From: Mycobacterium sp.
GTDB lineage: Bacteria; Actinomycetota; Actinomycetes; Mycobacteriales; Mycobacteriaceae
NCBI GenBank assembly: GCA_003987775.1
Contig: RXJD01000060.1
Span: 1-64,000, forward strand
DNA length: 64,000 nucleotides
Direction: 5' to 3'
The notes under the pieces: generated by a model
The model's input: the letters and a program-made list of their open reading frames with translations, nothing else
The model's database searches: none
Told to the model about the DNA's origin: nothing
Position numbers and translations under genes: made by a program
Shown here: piece by piece, positions 44,882 through 55,081 of the stretch
Position numbering within the stretch: position 1 is the first letter of the stretch
Layout of the letters: every line of letters begins with the position of its first letter

Positions 44882-47800
44882 TCACACAGCGCCGCCGTCG
44901 CCGCCGGTGCCACCGGCGCCGCCCCTGCCACCCCGATCGGTGTCCGGAGAAATCCCGGCAGCACCGGGGCCCCCGGAGCCGCCCGGATACTGGCCCCGGT
45001 AACCGGACCCGCCGGCAGCGCCGCTTCCCCCGGAGCCGCCGCTGCCCCCGTAGGACCCGCGGCCACCGCCGCCGTCGCCGCCGGTAGCTCCTGCACCGCC
45101 CCCGCCGCCGTCACCACCGGGAGCGTCGCGACCGGCGCCGCCCACACCGCCCTGACCGCCGGTACCACCGTCGCCGCCGCTGGTACCGATCGCCACGGAA
45201 CTGCCGCCGTTGCCACCCCGTCCGCCGACGCCGCCGTCGCCACCGGGACCGTTGTTGCCGACGCCGCCGATGCCACCCTGACCGCCGCCGCCGCCGGAGC
45301 CGCCGTTGTTGAAGTTGCCGCTGGCGTTGCCGCCCACGCCACCGGCGCCACCTGCGCCACCGTTGCCGCCGGGACCGTTGTTGCCGGTACCCCCGGTACC
45401 GCCCCGCCCGCCGTCGCCGCCGTTACTCGGGTCGCCGGTCGCGCCGTTCCCCGCCCCGCCGGTGCCACCTGCGCCGCCGTCGCCGCCGGCCCCGGCTGTG
45501 CCGTTCCCGCCGCGACCGCCGGCACCGCCGGTGGCGCTGGTTTCGAAGCGGCTCGAGGCAGAGATTCCGCCGGTGCCGCCACCACCCCCGTCACCACCGT
45601 TGGCACCGGTTCCGCCGACGCCGCCGTTGCCACCGACGCCCGCCTGGGGACCGTTGAGGACGGCGCCGCCGCCGTTGCCGCCGCGGCCGCCATTGCCGCC
45701 GTCACCGTCAACGGCCGTTACACCGTCTCGGCCGACGGTGGAGCCCGTGCCGCCCTTACCGCCATACCCGCCGCTACCGCCGTCGCCGCCGCGGCCGCCA
45801 GTCCCGCCGGCCGCATCCCCCTCGGGGAAGAAGCGGGATGTGTAGTCGGCGCCGTTGCCACCGCGCCCGCCGTCACCGCCGTCACCGCCGCGGCCGCCGT
45901 TGCCGCCGTCACCACCAGCACCGGTCCGGCCATCGCTGAACGACCCACCTGCTTGGGTCCTGCCGCCGAGGCCGCCTGCTCCGCCGTCCCCGCCGGCCCC
46001 GCCGTCACTCCCGCGGACACCGGCCCCGCCGTTGCCACCGTCGCCACCGTTGCCGATGCCGGCCGAACCCTGCCGACCGGCGCCGCCGGCCTGGCCGGCC
46101 TGACCCTGGCCGCCGAAACCGCCGTCGCCTCCGTCCCCACCGTTGCCGCCCAGCGCTCCGCCCATGCCTCCGGCCCCGCCGGCGCCTCCGACCCCGCCAT
46201 CGGTGCCCGATGCGGTGGCGTTGCCGCCGTTTCCGCCGGCCCCGCCGAGGCCGCCGTTGCCATAGAGCCCGCCATCGCCACCCGCCCCGCCGGCGCCGCC
46301 TGCGCCGGGGAAGTTCGCGTCCCCACCGCGGCCGCCGTTGCCGCCGTTACCACCTGCGGTCAGCGTTGTGCCAGCGGCACCGTCCGACCCTCGGGTCGAG
46401 CCACTACCGCCCGTCCCCCCGGCGCCGCCGACGCCGTTGTCGCCGCCGTGGCCGCCGCGGCCGCCGGACAGTCCAGTCCCTCGAGTGGCATCGGCACCAT
46501 GACCGCCGTCACCAGCCAGCCCGCCCGCACCACCCTTACCTCCGGCACCGCCCACACCCTGAGTGCCATCGGCGTATCCGACCGCCTGCGCCCTGCCTCC
46601 CAGACCGCCGGCGCCACCGACTGCGCCAGTACCACCAGTACCGCCGTTGCTGCCGTCTCCCCCGTTCACGTCGCCACCGACTACCCCGTCGGCGCCGGTG
46701 ACGCCGTTGCCGCCCGCTCCGCCTGCGCCGCCTCTGCCACCGGCCCCGCCGTCGCCACCGGCACCGGCCAGCGCTCCGCCCTTGCCGCCGGCCCCGCCGA
46801 CACCACCGGCACCACCATTACTGCCGTCCTCGCCGGGCGTTCCCGGGGTGTCGCCGCCCGACCCCGGGCGGCCGGCCGCGCCATTGCCACCGGCACCACC
46901 ATGACCGCCGTTGCCGTAGAGCCCGCCGTCACCACCGGCCCCACCGGCCGACCCCCGCCAGCCTTCGCCCGACGCGAACGTGTTCGTGGCATCGGTCCCG
47001 CGGCCTCCGTCGCCTCCGTTCCCACCGATGGTGGGCGTCGCCCCGGCACTGCCGTCTGAACCTCGCACCGAGCCGCCACCGCCGCTACCGCCGGCCCCGC
47101 CCGCACCGTTGTCGCCGCCGCGCCCGCCGGCGGCCCCGTCACCGAATAATGAGCCCCCAGCATTCGGTAGGCCGTCGGAGCCGCGGCCGCCGTCGCCGGC
47201 GGTCCCTCCGGACCCGCCCTTGCCTCCTGCCCCGCCCACGCCCTGGGTGCCGTCGTGGTAACCGGCGGCCAGCGCGTGACCGCCGAGCCCACCACTACCA
47301 CCGGATCCGCCCACGCCGCCCACGCCGCCGTCACCGCCGGCGCCGCCGGTTCGGGAACCCGGGGTGTTGGGGCCGACGCCGTCAGCGCCGTCTGCGCCGT
47401 GAGCGCCGGCACCACCGGCGCCGGCCGCACCGCCGGCACCCCCGTGACCGCCGTCGCCAGCGAGGGTTCCGCCACTGCCGCCCGCACCGCCGGCACCACC
47501 GTCCCCGCCTGTCAGGCCGTTCCCGCCGGAGGCACCTGGCGCGGCGGCGGCCGTGCCGGTGGCGCCGACCGCGCCAGCGCCGCCATCGCCACCGGTACCC
47601 CCGTTGCCGTAACGCCCGCCACCGCCACCGACCCCGCCAGTTCCGCCCTTTCCGCCGAAGGTGGTCGCGTCCGCGCCGCGGCCCCCGTTGCCGCCGTCAC
47701 CGCCACTGGTCGAGTTCACGCCGTTCGAACCGTGGGCACCCGGGGTCGCGCCGACACCCCCGGCCCCGCCTGCGCCACCCATGCCTGGGTCACCGCCGGA

Positions 47801-48955
47801 GCCACCGGCCCCACCGATACCCGTGCCGCTGCCCGCAAATGTTCCTGTCGCGCCGCTACCGCCATGACCGGCAGCTCCACCGGCGCCACCGGTTCCGCCC
47901 GCACCGCCGGCACCCTGGCCACCCAGGAAACTGATCAGACCACCATCACCGCCCGCTCCACCGACCCCCCCGGATCCGCCATCGCCACCGTTGCCGCCCT
48001 GGCCGCCGGCACTACCGAGAGCCGTCCCGTCGGCGCCGGATCCGCCGGCACCCCCGGCGCCACCGACGCCACCGAGACCTCCGGCGCCGCCCGCGCCGAT
48101 CAACGACCCACCGCGTCCACCGACACCGCCATTGCCGCCGTCGCCGCCAACACCACCAGACTGCCCGGCCCCAGCCAGTGCGCCGTCGCCACCCGACCCT
48201 CCCCAGCCACCGGCGCCCCCCGCGCCGATCAACCCCGCAGATCCTCCCGCCCCGCCGTTGCCCCCGGTCAGGCCCTGCCCACCAGCTCCGCCGGCCCCAC
48301 CGCCCCCGAACAGTTGGGCGTACCCGCCGGCACCGCCGGCGCCCCCGCTGATCGTGCCCGCACCACCGGCGCCTCCGCTGCCGCCGTTGCCGAACAACAT
48401 CCCGCCCCGTCCGCCGATACCGCCGGCTCCGCCCGAGCCGGAAGCCCCGCCGATGCCGCCCGCACCACCGGCGCCGCCGTTGCCGAACAGACCCGCCGCC
48501 CCGCCGGCGCCTCCGGGCCTGCCGACCGCACCCGAGCCCCCGTCACCACCATTGCCCCACAGCAGGCCCCCTGCCCCACCCGCCTGGCCGGTGCCCGGGG
48601 CTCCGGCGGTTCCGTTGCCGATCAGAGGACGCCCCAGCAACGTCTGGGTCGGCGCATTGATGAGGTCCATGGCGTTGAATGCCTCGGCTGCCGCATAGGA
48701 GCCCACGCCGGAGGTGAGCGTCTGAACAAACCGCTCGTGAAACTCCGCCACCTGCGCGTTGACCGCCTGGTATTCCTGCGCATGCGCACCGAATAATGCC
48801 GCGATCGCTGTCGACACCTCGTCCGTTCCGGCGGCCAGCACCGCAGACGTCGAACCCGCAGCCACCGCATTCGCGGCCGTGACGGAGGCCCCGATACGGG
48901 CCAGGTCCGAAGCCGCGGCGCTGGCCAACTGCGGCGCTACACGCACAAAAGACAT
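44882..48955 (-). CDS. PE_PGRS family protein, 1357 aa
   Basis: Starts [19 protein letters not shown] at ATG 48955. Residues about 1-95 are the PE domain (two helices, with the [11 protein letters not shown] region holding the secretion-signal surroundings), followed by the conserved linker [16 protein letters not shown] and over 1200 residues of GGAGG, GGxGGN and GGDGG repeats to the end ([10 protein letters not shown]). There is no distinct C-terminal domain. PE_PGRS proteins are ESX-5 secreted and found in slow growers. It sits between rlmN and cdsA, where M. tuberculosis has no PE_PGRS gene. Long plus-strand frames through it are artefacts. Confidence 0.95.
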   Translation of the reverse strand: MSFVRVAPQLASAAASDLARIGASVTAANAVAAGSTSAVLAAGTDEVSTAIAALFGAHAQEYQAVNAQVAEFHERFVQTLTSGVGSYAAAEAFNAMDLINAPTQTLLGRPLIGNGTAGAPGTGQAGGAGGLLWGNGGDGGSGAVGRPGGAGGAAGLFGNGGAGGAGGIGGASGSGGAGGIGGRGGMLFGNGGSGGAGGAGTISGGAGGAGGYAQLFGGGGAGGAGGQGLTGGNGGAGGSAGLIGAGGAGGWGGSGGDGALAGAGQSGGVGGDGGNGGVGGRGGSLIGAGGAGGLGGVGGAGGAGGSGADGTALGSAGGQGGNGGDGGSGGVGGAGGDGGLISFLGGQGAGGAGGTGGAGGAAGHGGSGATGTFAGSGTGIGGAGGSGGDPGMGGAGGAGGVGATPGAHGSNGVNSTSGGDGGNGGRGADATTFGGKGGTGGVGGGGGRYGNGGTGGDGGAGAVGATGTAAAAPGASGGNGLTGGDGGAGGAGGSGGTLAGDGGHGGAGGAAGAGGAGAHGADGADGVGPNTPGSRTGGAGGDGGVGGVGGSGGSGGLGGHALAAGYHDGTQGVGGAGGKGGSGGTAGDGGRGSDGLPNAGGSLFGDGAAGGRGGDNGAGGAGGSGGGGSVRGSDGSAGATPTIGGNGGDGGRGTDATNTFASGEGWRGSAGGAGGDGGLYGNGGHGGAGGNGAAGRPGSGGDTPGTPGEDGSNGGAGGVGGAGGKGGALAGAGGDGGAGGRGGAGGAGGNGVTGADGVVGGDVNGGDGSNGGTGGTGAVGGAGGLGGRAQAVGYADGTQGVGGAGGKGGAGGLAGDGGHGADATRGTGLSGGRGGHGGDNGVGGAGGTGGSGSTRGSDGAAGTTLTAGGNGGNGGRGGDANFPGAGGAGGAGGDGGLYGNGGLGGAGGNGGNATASGTDGGVGGAGGAGGMGGALGGNGGDGGDGGFGGQGQAGQAGGAGRQGSAGIGNGGDGGNGGAGVRGSDGGAGGDGGAGGLGGRTQAGGSFSDGRTGAGGDGGNGGRGGDGGDGGRGGNGADYTSRFFPEGDAAGGTGGRGGDGGSGGYGGKGGTGSTVGRDGVTAVDGDGGNGGRGGNGGGAVLNGPQAGVGGNGGVGGTGANGGDGGGGGTGGISASSRFETSATGGAGGRGGNGTAGAGGDGGAGGTGGAGNGATGDPSNGGDGGRGGTGGTGNNGPGGNGGAGGAGGVGGNASGNFNNGGSGGGGGQGGIGGVGNNGPGGDGGVGGRGGNGGSSVAIGTSGGDGGTGGQGGVGGAGRDAPGGDGGGGGAGATGGDGGGGRGSYGGSGGSGGSGAAGGSGYRGQYPGGSGGPGAAGISPDTDRGGRGGAGGTGGDGGAV

Positions 48956-49191
48956 CGCGACCTCCGAGCACCCGATTCAGGAAGATACTGTCGCCGCGAT
49001 CCTGACCAGCGGATACGCCGAAGTCAACGGCCTAGCGACAAGTGAGACCGCGCTGCGGCGACGCGGTCGTGCGGCTGTCTCACCCCGCGGGCCGGACGTG
49101 CGGATATCCGGTCGATGAGCTTTATCGGCGTCTCACGGCGTGACAGATTGATCCGCCGCCCGGCGACCGGAATCGACCAGCCGGCGGTGTC

Positions 49192-50133
49192 TCAGGGCAA
49201 CAGCGTCAGAACGGTCCAGGCGGCCACCGCGGACGGCAGGATGCCGTCGAGCCGGTCCATCAGACCGCCGTGGCCGGGCAGCAGCCGCCCCATGTCCTTG
49301 ATCCCCAGATCACGCTTCACCTGGGACTCGATCAGGTCGCCGAGCGTGGTCGTCAGCACGAACAGCAAACCCAGCAGCGCGCCGACCCACCACAATTTGC
49401 CGGCCAGAAAAGTGGCCGTCAGGATCGTCGCGGTGATGCCGAAGACCAGCGAGCCGCCGAAGCCCTCCCAGGACTTCTTCGGGCTGATCATCGGAACCAT
49501 CGGATGTTTGCCGAACAGTGCTCCCACCGCGTATCCGCCGGTGTCGGAGCACACGACGGCGATCATCATGCAGAACACCCAGCCCGGGCCGTGCTGAGGG
49601 TCATAGACCAGCATCGCGGCGAACGACGCGAACAACGGGACCCAGACGCACAGGAACACGGTGGCCGAGACGTCGCGCAGGTAGTTCCTCGCCGGTGGCA
49701 CACCGTCGGCTGCTGCCTGATCATCGGCGGCCGGCTTCTCCTGCATGAACAACCGCCAGATCATGCAGACCACCACCATGCCGCCGAATCCGGCGAGCGC
49801 GCCGACGGCCCGGTACGGCCAGGTCAGCCAGACCGTCACCTGGCCACCGATCAGCAGCGGGATAACCGGGATCAGATACCCGGCCTCACGCAACCGGCGG
49901 ACCACCTCATGGCTGGCCACCACGGTGGCCAGTGCGCAGTACGCGACCCAGAAATGCGGAAACCAGAGCAAGGTCGCGATGAGGACCGCGCCGATGCTGG
50001 CGCCCACCGCGATCGCCGCCGGCAGATCGCGCCCGGCCCGGGACGTCTTCTTCACCGGCTCGGTGGAGACGTGTGCCGGTTCATGGGCCGGTTCGTCGGA
50101 CGGGCTTCCGGTGCCGGCATCGTAGGTTGCCAC
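49192..50133 (-). CDS. cdsA: Phosphatidate cytidylyltransferase CdsA
   Basis: A 313-aa integral membrane enzyme that makes CDP-diacylglycerol from CTP and phosphatidate, the entry to phosphatidylinositol and cardiolipin. About eight helices are visible, and the C-terminal signature is intact (DLIESQVKRDLGIKD, then LLPGHGGLMDRLDG). I chose GTG 50133 (VATYDAGTGSP), matching the M. tuberculosis N-terminus; a TTG three codons upstream is the alternative. It lies 32 bp after frr. Confidence 0.95.
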   Translation of the reverse strand: MATYDAGTGSPSDEPAHEPAHVSTEPVKKTSRAGRDLPAAIAVGASIGAVLIATLLWFPHFWVAYCALATVVASHEVVRRLREAGYLIPVIPLLIGGQVTVWLTWPYRAVGALAGFGGMVVVCMIWRLFMQEKPAADDQAAADGVPPARNYLRDVSATVFLCVWVPLFASFAAMLVYDPQHGPGWVFCMMIAVVCSDTGGYAVGALFGKHPMVPMISPKKSWEGFGGSLVFGITATILTATFLAGKLWWVGALLGLLFVLTTTLGDLIESQVKRDLGIKDMGRLLPGHGGLMDRLDGILPSAVAAWTVLTLLP

Positions 50134-50165
50134 GGACGTCAATGGACTGAGCTGCGGGGTGGTCG

Positions 50166-50723
50166 TCAGACCTCCAGCAGCTCGGCTTCCTTGTGTTTGA
50201 CCAGCTCGTCGATCTGGGCGACGTACTGGTGGGTGGCCTTCTCCAGGTCCTTCTCCGCGCGCCCGACCTCGTCCTCGCCGGCCTCGCCGTCCTTGCGGAT
50301 GCGGTGCAGCTCCTCCATCGCCTTGCGGCGGATATTGCGCACCGAGACCCGGGCGTCTTCGCCTTTGGACTTCGCCTGCTTGACCAGCTCCCGGCGCCGT
50401 TCCTCGGTGAGCTGCGGTATGGCGACCCGGATGATGGTGCCGTCGTTGGTGGGGTTGACTCCCAGGTCAGAGTTGCGGATCGCGTTCTCGATGGCGTTCA
50501 GCTGGCCGGCCTCGTAGGGCTTGATCACCACCATCCGCGCCTCGGGAACGTTGATGCTGGCCATCTGGGTGATCGGCGTCATGGCGCCGTAGTAGTCGAT
50601 CGCGATCCGGGAGAACATTCCCGGGTTCGCCCGGCCGGTCCGGATGGTGGAGAGGTCGTCACGGGCCACCGATACGGCCTTTTCCATCTTCTCCTCGGCA
50701 TCGAAGAGAGCCTCGTCAATCAC
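50166..50723 (-). CDS. frr: Ribosome recycling factor Frr
   Basis: A 185-aa protein, the standard length, that splits post-termination ribosomes with EF-G. The family core is clear ([20 protein letters not shown] and [22 protein letters not shown], each cited in part). GTG 50723 ([13 protein letters not shown]) gives the correct N-terminus; the frame is open 19 codons further but lacks family support. It follows pyrH by 91 bp, the usual pyrH-frr-cdsA order. Confidence 0.96.
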   Translation of the reverse strand: MIDEALFDAEEKMEKAVSVARDDLSTIRTGRANPGMFSRIAIDYYGAMTPITQMASINVPEARMVVIKPYEAGQLNAIENAIRNSDLGVNPTNDGTIIRVAIPQLTEERRRELVKQAKSKGEDARVSVRNIRRKAMEELHRIRKDGEAGEDEVGRAEKDLEKATHQYVAQIDELVKHKEAELLEV

Positions 50724-50814
50724 GTGCGCCGCTCCTTCCCCCGCAAGCGGGTGGTGCCCCCGCATCGGTGCTAGCTGCATCGTCGCAAGCGCGGACCATT
50801 ATTTCGTCTTCCCG

Positions 50815-51582
50815 TCAGGTGGTGACCAACGTCCCGATTTTCTCACCTGCCACCGCCCGGGCGATATTGCCGTCGGTCAGCAGGTTGAACACCAGGATCG
50901 GCATGCCATTGTCCATACACAGACTGAACGCGGTGGCATCGGCCACCCGCAGGCCGCGGTCGATGACCTCACGGTGGCTGATCGCGGTGAGCAACTCGGC
51001 GTCGGGATTCTCGCGAGGGTCCTCGGCGAACACACCGTCGACCGCCTTGGCCATCAGCACCACTTCGGCGCCGATCTCGAGGGCCCGCTGTGCGGCAGTG
51101 GTGTCGGTGGAGAAGTAGGGCAGTCCCATACCCGCGCCGAAGATCACCACGCGACCCTTCTCCAGGTGCCGCACCGCGCGCAGCGGCAGGTAGGGCTCGG
51201 CCACCTGACCCATCGTGATCGCCGTCTGGACGCGGGTGGCGATGCCTTCCTTCTCCAGGAAGTCCTGCAGCGCAAGGCTGTTCATCACGGTACCGAGCAT
51301 GCCCATGTAATCCGAACGGGTGCGTTCCATACCGCGCTGTTGCAGCTGCGCACCACGGAAGAAGTTGCCGCCGCCGATCACGACGGCGACCTGCACGCCG
51401 CTGCGGACCACTTCGGCGATCTGCCGGGCCACCAGCGCGACGACGTCGGGATCCAGCCCGACTTGCCCCCCACCGAACATCTCGCCACCGAGCTTGAGCA
51501 GCACGCGCGAGTACTTCGACGACGAGCCGTTAATCCTTGGAGCCGCCGAGCCGGCGGCGTCGGGCTCCCTGGACTCCGTCAT
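50815..51582 (-). CDS. pyrH: Uridylate kinase PyrH
   Basis: A 255-aa UMP kinase of the amino-acid-kinase fold. Visible motifs are [12 protein letters not shown] (phosphate loop), [14 protein letters not shown], the UMP site [13 protein letters not shown], and [12 protein letters not shown]. The N-terminal 20 residues are a variable mycobacterial extension. The start is ATG 51582. It makes UDP for nucleotide-sugar and RNA synthesis. Confidence 0.96.
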   Translation of the reverse strand: MTESREPDAAGSAAPRINGSSSKYSRVLLKLGGEMFGGGQVGLDPDVVALVARQIAEVVRSGVQVAVVIGGGNFFRGAQLQQRGMERTRSDYMGMLGTVMNSLALQDFLEKEGIATRVQTAITMGQVAEPYLPLRAVRHLEKGRVVIFGAGMGLPYFSTDTTAAQRALEIGAEVVLMAKAVDGVFAEDPRENPDAELLTAISHREVIDRGLRVADATAFSLCMDNGMPILVFNLLTDGNIARAVAGEKIGTLVTT

Positions 51583-51857
51583 CAGTCTCCTCGCATGAGA
51601 GTGCCATCCCGGTCACCACCCCGGAACGGCGCCTCATCATCCTGCCTCATAGCCACGCTCTGGCGTGGGCGGGGTGCACAATCTCCCCGCTCATGTTTGA
51701 CCGCCGCAGGGTGGGGGAATCCGCAGCACGCGGCGATCGATCGGCGTCTTGAGAAGCAGGACCCGCATCGTCATGAAGCAGCGGTCGTTTCTTCGACCGG
51801 TGAACCCACCCCCGAAGACCCGTCGTCGCTGATGCGACGGCCAGTGAGAGGAACACC

Positions 51858-52094
51858 ATGGCGGACAGCAACTCCGGCCCGGCTGAAGCAGTCAAGGGAA
51901 TCGTCGAGGACGTCAAAGGTAAGGCCAAGGAAGCCGTCGGTACCGTGACCGGGCGCGGTGACCTGGTCAACGAGGGCGAAGCGCAGCAGGACAAGGCCGA
52001 GGCGCAGCGCGAGGCGGCCAAGAAGGAAGCCCAGGCGGAGGCTGCCCGCGGTGCCGCCCAGGTCGCCGAGGAACGGCAGAAGTCCAACCAGTAG
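51858..52094 (+). CDS. CsbD-family stress protein
   Basis: A 78-aa hydrophilic, highly charged helical protein: AVKGIVEDVKGKAKEAVG at residues 10-27 is the CsbD signature, and the rest is an Ala/Glu/Lys/Gln-rich helix (EAQQDKAEAQREAAKKEAQ). CsbD proteins are induced in stationary phase or stress in many bacteria, with unknown biochemical role. ATG 51858 follows a GAGAGGAA ribosome binding site. A GC-rich hairpin follows at 52111. The 275 bp upstream shows no promoter I can assign firmly. Confidence 0.9.
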   Translation: MADSNSGPAEAVKGIVEDVKGKAKEAVGTVTGRGDLVNEGEAQQDKAEAQREAAKKEAQAEAARGAAQVAEERQKSNQ

Positions 52095-52110
52095 AGCTTG
52101 TTTCGAGGAT

Positions 52111-52140
52111 GGGCCCGGTCTGTGCATACGGACCGGGTCC
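52111..52140 (+). terminator. Hairpin downstream of the csbD-like gene
   Basis: GGGCCCGGTCT pairs with GGACCGGGTCC through an 8-nt loop (11-bp stem with two G-U pairs), 16 bp after the stop. There is no T tract, as usual for mycobacterial terminators. Confidence 0.5.
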
Positions 52141-52315
52141 ATCGAACTTTGCGGAGAAGTCGCCGTTTCGCAGTACCCGCGGTATCAAAAATGGAATAAT
52201 CGCACGCTGAACGGGGTATTCGGCCTTCCGTCGGGGCGGCATCTCTACCGGAGGTGACGAAGGGGTCGGAGGATGGTTCGCTGGGATTGCGGGCACCTAG
52301 GTTTGGAGATGGCGG

Positions 52316-53047
52316 TTGGACGTTCTTCTGCTCACCAATGAGGCCGACTTTCAATCCGCGTTGCCCACTTTGGACACGTTCGCCCTGACCGTTCGCGTCG
52401 CACCTCTGGGCGACGGCGAAGTCGGCCTCACCGAGGGCGCGGATGTCGCCATCATCGATTCCCGCACCGACCTGGTGGCCGCCCGCTCGGCTTGCCGGCA
52501 CCTGACGGCCAATCGGCCGGAACTGGCTGTTGTCGCCGTGGTGGCGCCGGCCGATTTCGTCGAAGTCGACATCGACTGGAACTTCGACGACGTGTTGCTG
52601 GCCGCGGCCGGTGCCGCCGAGTTACAGGCTCGACTGCGCCTGGCCATCACCCGCCGACGCAAGGCCGTCGGCGGCACGCTGGAGTTCGGCGACCTGCTGC
52701 TCCATCCGGCCAGCTACACGGTGTCCCTGCACGGCAAGGACCTGGGCCTGACGCTCACCGAGTTCAAATTGCTGAATTTCCTTGTGCAGCATGCTGGTCG
52801 GGCCTTCAGCCGGACGCGCCTGATGCATGAGGTGTGGGGTTACGAGAGCAACGGCCGGGTGCGCACCGTCGACGTGCACGTGCGGCGGTTGCGCGCCAAG
52901 CTCGGCCCCGCGCATGAGTCCATGGTCGATACCGTGCGGGGCGTCGGGTATATGGCGGTGTCTCCCCCGCAACCGCGCTGGATCGTCGGCGAGCCGATGC
53001 TCAATCCGGTGTGGACGGAATTCGACCGCGACTCAATCGCCCAGTAA
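52316..53047 (+). CDS. OmpR-type transcriptional regulator, GlnR paralogue (Rv2884-like)
   Basis: A 243-aa regulator with an atypical receiver-like N-terminal domain (LDVLLLTNEADFQSALP, VAIIDSRTDL) and a C-terminal winged helix (LTLTEFKLLNFLVQHAGRAFSR and RTVDVHVRRLRAKLG, in part). It is closely similar in plan to GlnR, whose receiver also lacks the normal acidic pocket and works without phosphorylation. No sensor kinase is adjacent. The start appears to be TTG 52316 with GGAGATGG just upstream; an ATG at 52309 is out of frame. Regulatory targets are unknown. Confidence 0.88.
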   Translation: MDVLLLTNEADFQSALPTLDTFALTVRVAPLGDGEVGLTEGADVAIIDSRTDLVAARSACRHLTANRPELAVVAVVAPADFVEVDIDWNFDDVLLAAAGAAELQARLRLAITRRRKAVGGTLEFGDLLLHPASYTVSLHGKDLGLTLTEFKLLNFLVQHAGRAFSRTRLMHEVWGYESNGRVRTVDVHVRRLRAKLGPAHESMVDTVRGVGYMAVSPPQPRWIVGEPMLNPVWTEFDRDSIAQ

Positions 53048-53059
53048 GCGGGCGCACGG

Positions 53060-53998
53060 TCAGCCGAACACCGGCAGTGCCCGCTTGCGGGCCAGCGCAT
53101 CCATGCCGCGCTGGATGCTGTCCTGGACCTCGCGGTACTTGGCGTCGACGTAATCCTCATCCTCGGCGCGTTCGGGGTCGTGATCCAGCTCGATCGGCGG
53201 CATGAACCGGGTCCTGATCTTGGCCGGTAGCGGCAGCTGCGGCAGCGCCGCCGGCGCGATACCCCAGGGCAGCGAGATCGCCACGGGGAACACCTTGAGC
53301 CGAAACAGCTTGTCCAGCCGCAACATTCGGGAGAGACGGTCACCACGGATGAGCACCGGCATGGCGTCGGCGCCACCGACGGTGGCGATCGGCACAATCG
53401 GGACGCCGGCGCGGATCGCCATCTTCACAAAGCCCTTGCGCCCGGCCAGGATCGCGCGGTCGCGTTCGACCCACGGCCGTAATGAGTCCACCTCGCCGCC
53501 AGGCCACAGCGCCACGTCGCGTCCCTCGGCGAGTGCGGTCGCGATGGCATCCGGCGCCGCCGGCAGCACGCCCATCGCGCGGAAGTACTTGCCGATACCC
53601 GGAATGGCCATCAGCGCGTCGTGGGCCGTGCCGTGCAACGGGCGGTCGGGGCCGAACCGTCGCCACCATTGCAGGCCGACCGTCCATGCGTCCCAGACGA
53701 ACGGCGCGCCCGAGTGGATGCCGATCAACAGCGCGGGTGCCGGGCCGATGTTCTCCCAGCCGTCGATCTCCATGCGAAACCAATAGTCCACCAACGCATT
53801 CCAGAAAAACTTCTGGCGGTGCATGGTGTCCTCGTCCTGGCCTTCGAGGTCCCACGCGCCGGCGCGCTGCGCCACCCAGCCGCTGACGCCGCCGTCCTGC
53901 TTGTCGCGCTTCTTCTGCATGGCCGTCCGCGCGTCGTCGGCGAATCGCTGCGCCTGATCGCGGACTACCGGCGGCCGGTGGTCTGTGGTGTGGGTCAT
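53060..53998 (-). CDS. Lysophospholipid acyltransferase-like protein (PlsC superfamily)
   Basis: A 312-aa protein of the MGAT-like branch of glycerolipid acyltransferases. The acceptor His block reads GIHSGAPFVWDAW, and the second block is LWPGGEVDSLRPW; the classic HX4D is not exactly spaced, so activity is likely but unproven. Further conserved parts are FVKMAIRAGVPIVPIATVGGAD, cited in part, and PWGIAPAALPQLPLP. No clear transmembrane helix or signal peptide is seen. It is convergent with the GlnR-like gene (12-bp gap). The acyl acceptor is unknown. Confidence 0.85.
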   Translation of the reverse strand: MTHTTDHRPPVVRDQAQRFADDARTAMQKKRDKQDGGVSGWVAQRAGAWDLEGQDEDTMHRQKFFWNALVDYWFRMEIDGWENIGPAPALLIGIHSGAPFVWDAWTVGLQWWRRFGPDRPLHGTAHDALMAIPGIGKYFRAMGVLPAAPDAIATALAEGRDVALWPGGEVDSLRPWVERDRAILAGRKGFVKMAIRAGVPIVPIATVGGADAMPVLIRGDRLSRMLRLDKLFRLKVFPVAISLPWGIAPAALPQLPLPAKIRTRFMPPIELDHDPERAEDEDYVDAKYREVQDSIQRGMDALARKRALPVFG

Positions 53999-54065
53999 AC
54001 CGTGTTCATACCCACAACGCGCATAGACAACTCACATTGCTGCCGGCTCCTGCCGCGAACAGCAA

Positions 54066-54097
54066 CCTCCCCGCGCCATGGCCGTGGCGCGGGGAGG
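54066..54097 (-). terminator. Strong hairpin downstream of the MPT63-like gene
   Basis: CCTCCCCGCGCCA and its exact complement form a 13-bp perfect stem with a 6-nt loop, 12 bp after the MPT63-like stop on the minus strand. No T tract follows. Confidence 0.65.
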
Positions 54098-54109
54098 GGG
54101 CGATGCTGG

Positions 54110-54769
54110 TTAGCTCTGCTGAATCGGCTCGTTAGGCGTCATCCCAGGAGCCGGGTTCGGCTGGCCCGGTGCGGTGTTGGGCTGGCCGGGCATGGTGTTC
54201 GGCTGGCCGGGCATGGTGTTCGGCTGGCCGGGCATGGTGTTCGGCAGCTGGCCCGTCTGGCCCGGGACCGAGTTGGGCGCCGGTGCGCTCGCCGGGTTGG
54301 TGTCCCACACCAGCACGTCCTGCATGCCGTCGTTGTAGACGACCTCGCTCGGTGCCGGCCCGGTCACGTCAAAGTAGATCTTGCCGGTCGAGGTGCCGCC
54401 CTGGGTGATCGGAGCGGGGCTCAGACCCTGCGGGGTGGCCGGCGCACTGATCACCCGGTAGTTCTGCTCGCCGGCGCGGGCATTGAAGTTGGACACGACC
54501 GGAGTCACCACGCCGCTGTTGGCGCGGGCGTTGATGTCGGCCTGCCACAGCTGGCCCTGCGGGGTGTAACCGGGGATGGTCACGTTGGCCGGCTGCAGGT
54601 TGCTGACGGTGTAGTCGGTAACCAGCGCGCCGTCGACCAGTGTTTGCGGGGTGCCGAGTCCCTCGGGGACGCCGGGCGTGGCCGACGCGGCCGCCGCACC
54701 GAAAAGGCTCACTGCCGCAATTCCCGCGGCTGCGATGGCAGTTTTAGCAGTGGTGGTGGTGAACTTCAC
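54110..54769 (-). CDS. MPT63-like secreted protein (DUF1942) with heptad-repeat tail
   Basis: A 219-aa exported protein. A Sec signal peptide (AIAAAGIAAVSLFGAAAASA, cleavage near residue 31) leads into a DUF1942 immunoglobulin-like domain related to MPT63: VTIPGYTPQGQLWQA, VSNFNARAG, TGKIYFDVTGP and NDGMQDVLVWD. Unlike MPT63, a roughly 60-residue Pro/Asn/Gln tail follows, with about four tandem PNTMPGQ heptads. Such Pro-rich tails in mycobacterial secreted proteins are often glycosylated or wall-associated. The start ATG 54769 is clear. Confidence 0.87.
   Translation of the reverse strand: MKFTTTTAKTAIAAAGIAAVSLFGAAAASATPGVPEGLGTPQTLVDGALVTDYTVSNLQPANVTIPGYTPQGQLWQADINARANSGVVTPVVSNFNARAGEQNYRVISAPATPQGLSPAPITQGGTSTGKIYFDVTGPAPSEVVYNDGMQDVLVWDTNPASAPAPNSVPGQTGQLPNTMPGQPNTMPGQPNTMPGQPNTAPGQPNPAPGMTPNEPIQQS
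54160..54243 (-). repeat. 21-bp tandem repeat coding for the PNTMPGQ heptads
   Basis: Three identical 21-bp units (54181-54201, 54202-54222, 54223-54243; plus-strand GCTGGCCGGGCATGGTGTTCG) and one diverged unit at 54160-54180. Base identity suggests recent slippage; copy number probably varies between strains. Confidence 0.9.
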
Positions 54770-55081
54770 GCTGAATCCTCTCCGTTGGTGTCGTTCGAGG
54801 CGGCGCGCGCCCTTGACTCAAGCGCTCAACCGCACCCCGGTCGCATTACCGGTGCCGCCGCGGCTCAAACACCCGCAGGTGCCGAAACCGTCACCTGCGA
54901 GCTTTCTAGCTGGGCAAACATCGCGAATTTGATTTGGGCCACATCCAATTCGCCGACTCACTTGCGCAACACCGGTCACTGCATTTGGGCGGAGACCGAA
55001 TTGGCGGCGATTTACTGATTCGCGGAATCGCGCGGCTTTGTTCGCCGACGCCCAGGCCGCTGATATGTCAATATCCCTGAT
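54770..55081. promoter_or_regulatory. Divergent intergenic region with two palindromes
   Basis: This 312-bp region separates the minus-strand MPT63-like gene from the plus-strand marR gene. It holds a perfect 8-bp inverted repeat CGCAGGTG-N10-CACCTGCG at 54874-54899, and GATAT-GTCA-ATATC at 55062-55075 followed by another GATAT at 55079-55083, touching the marR start. The second is a likely MarR autoregulatory operator. No gene or transcript was recognised inside. Confidence 0.55.

Noticed and set aside
44672-48796. Long plus-strand open frames (Ala/Thr/Pro-rich) opposite the PE_PGRS gene
   Set aside because: Complementary shadow of GGx glycine repeats; the minus frame has a proper PE domain, linker and repeats.
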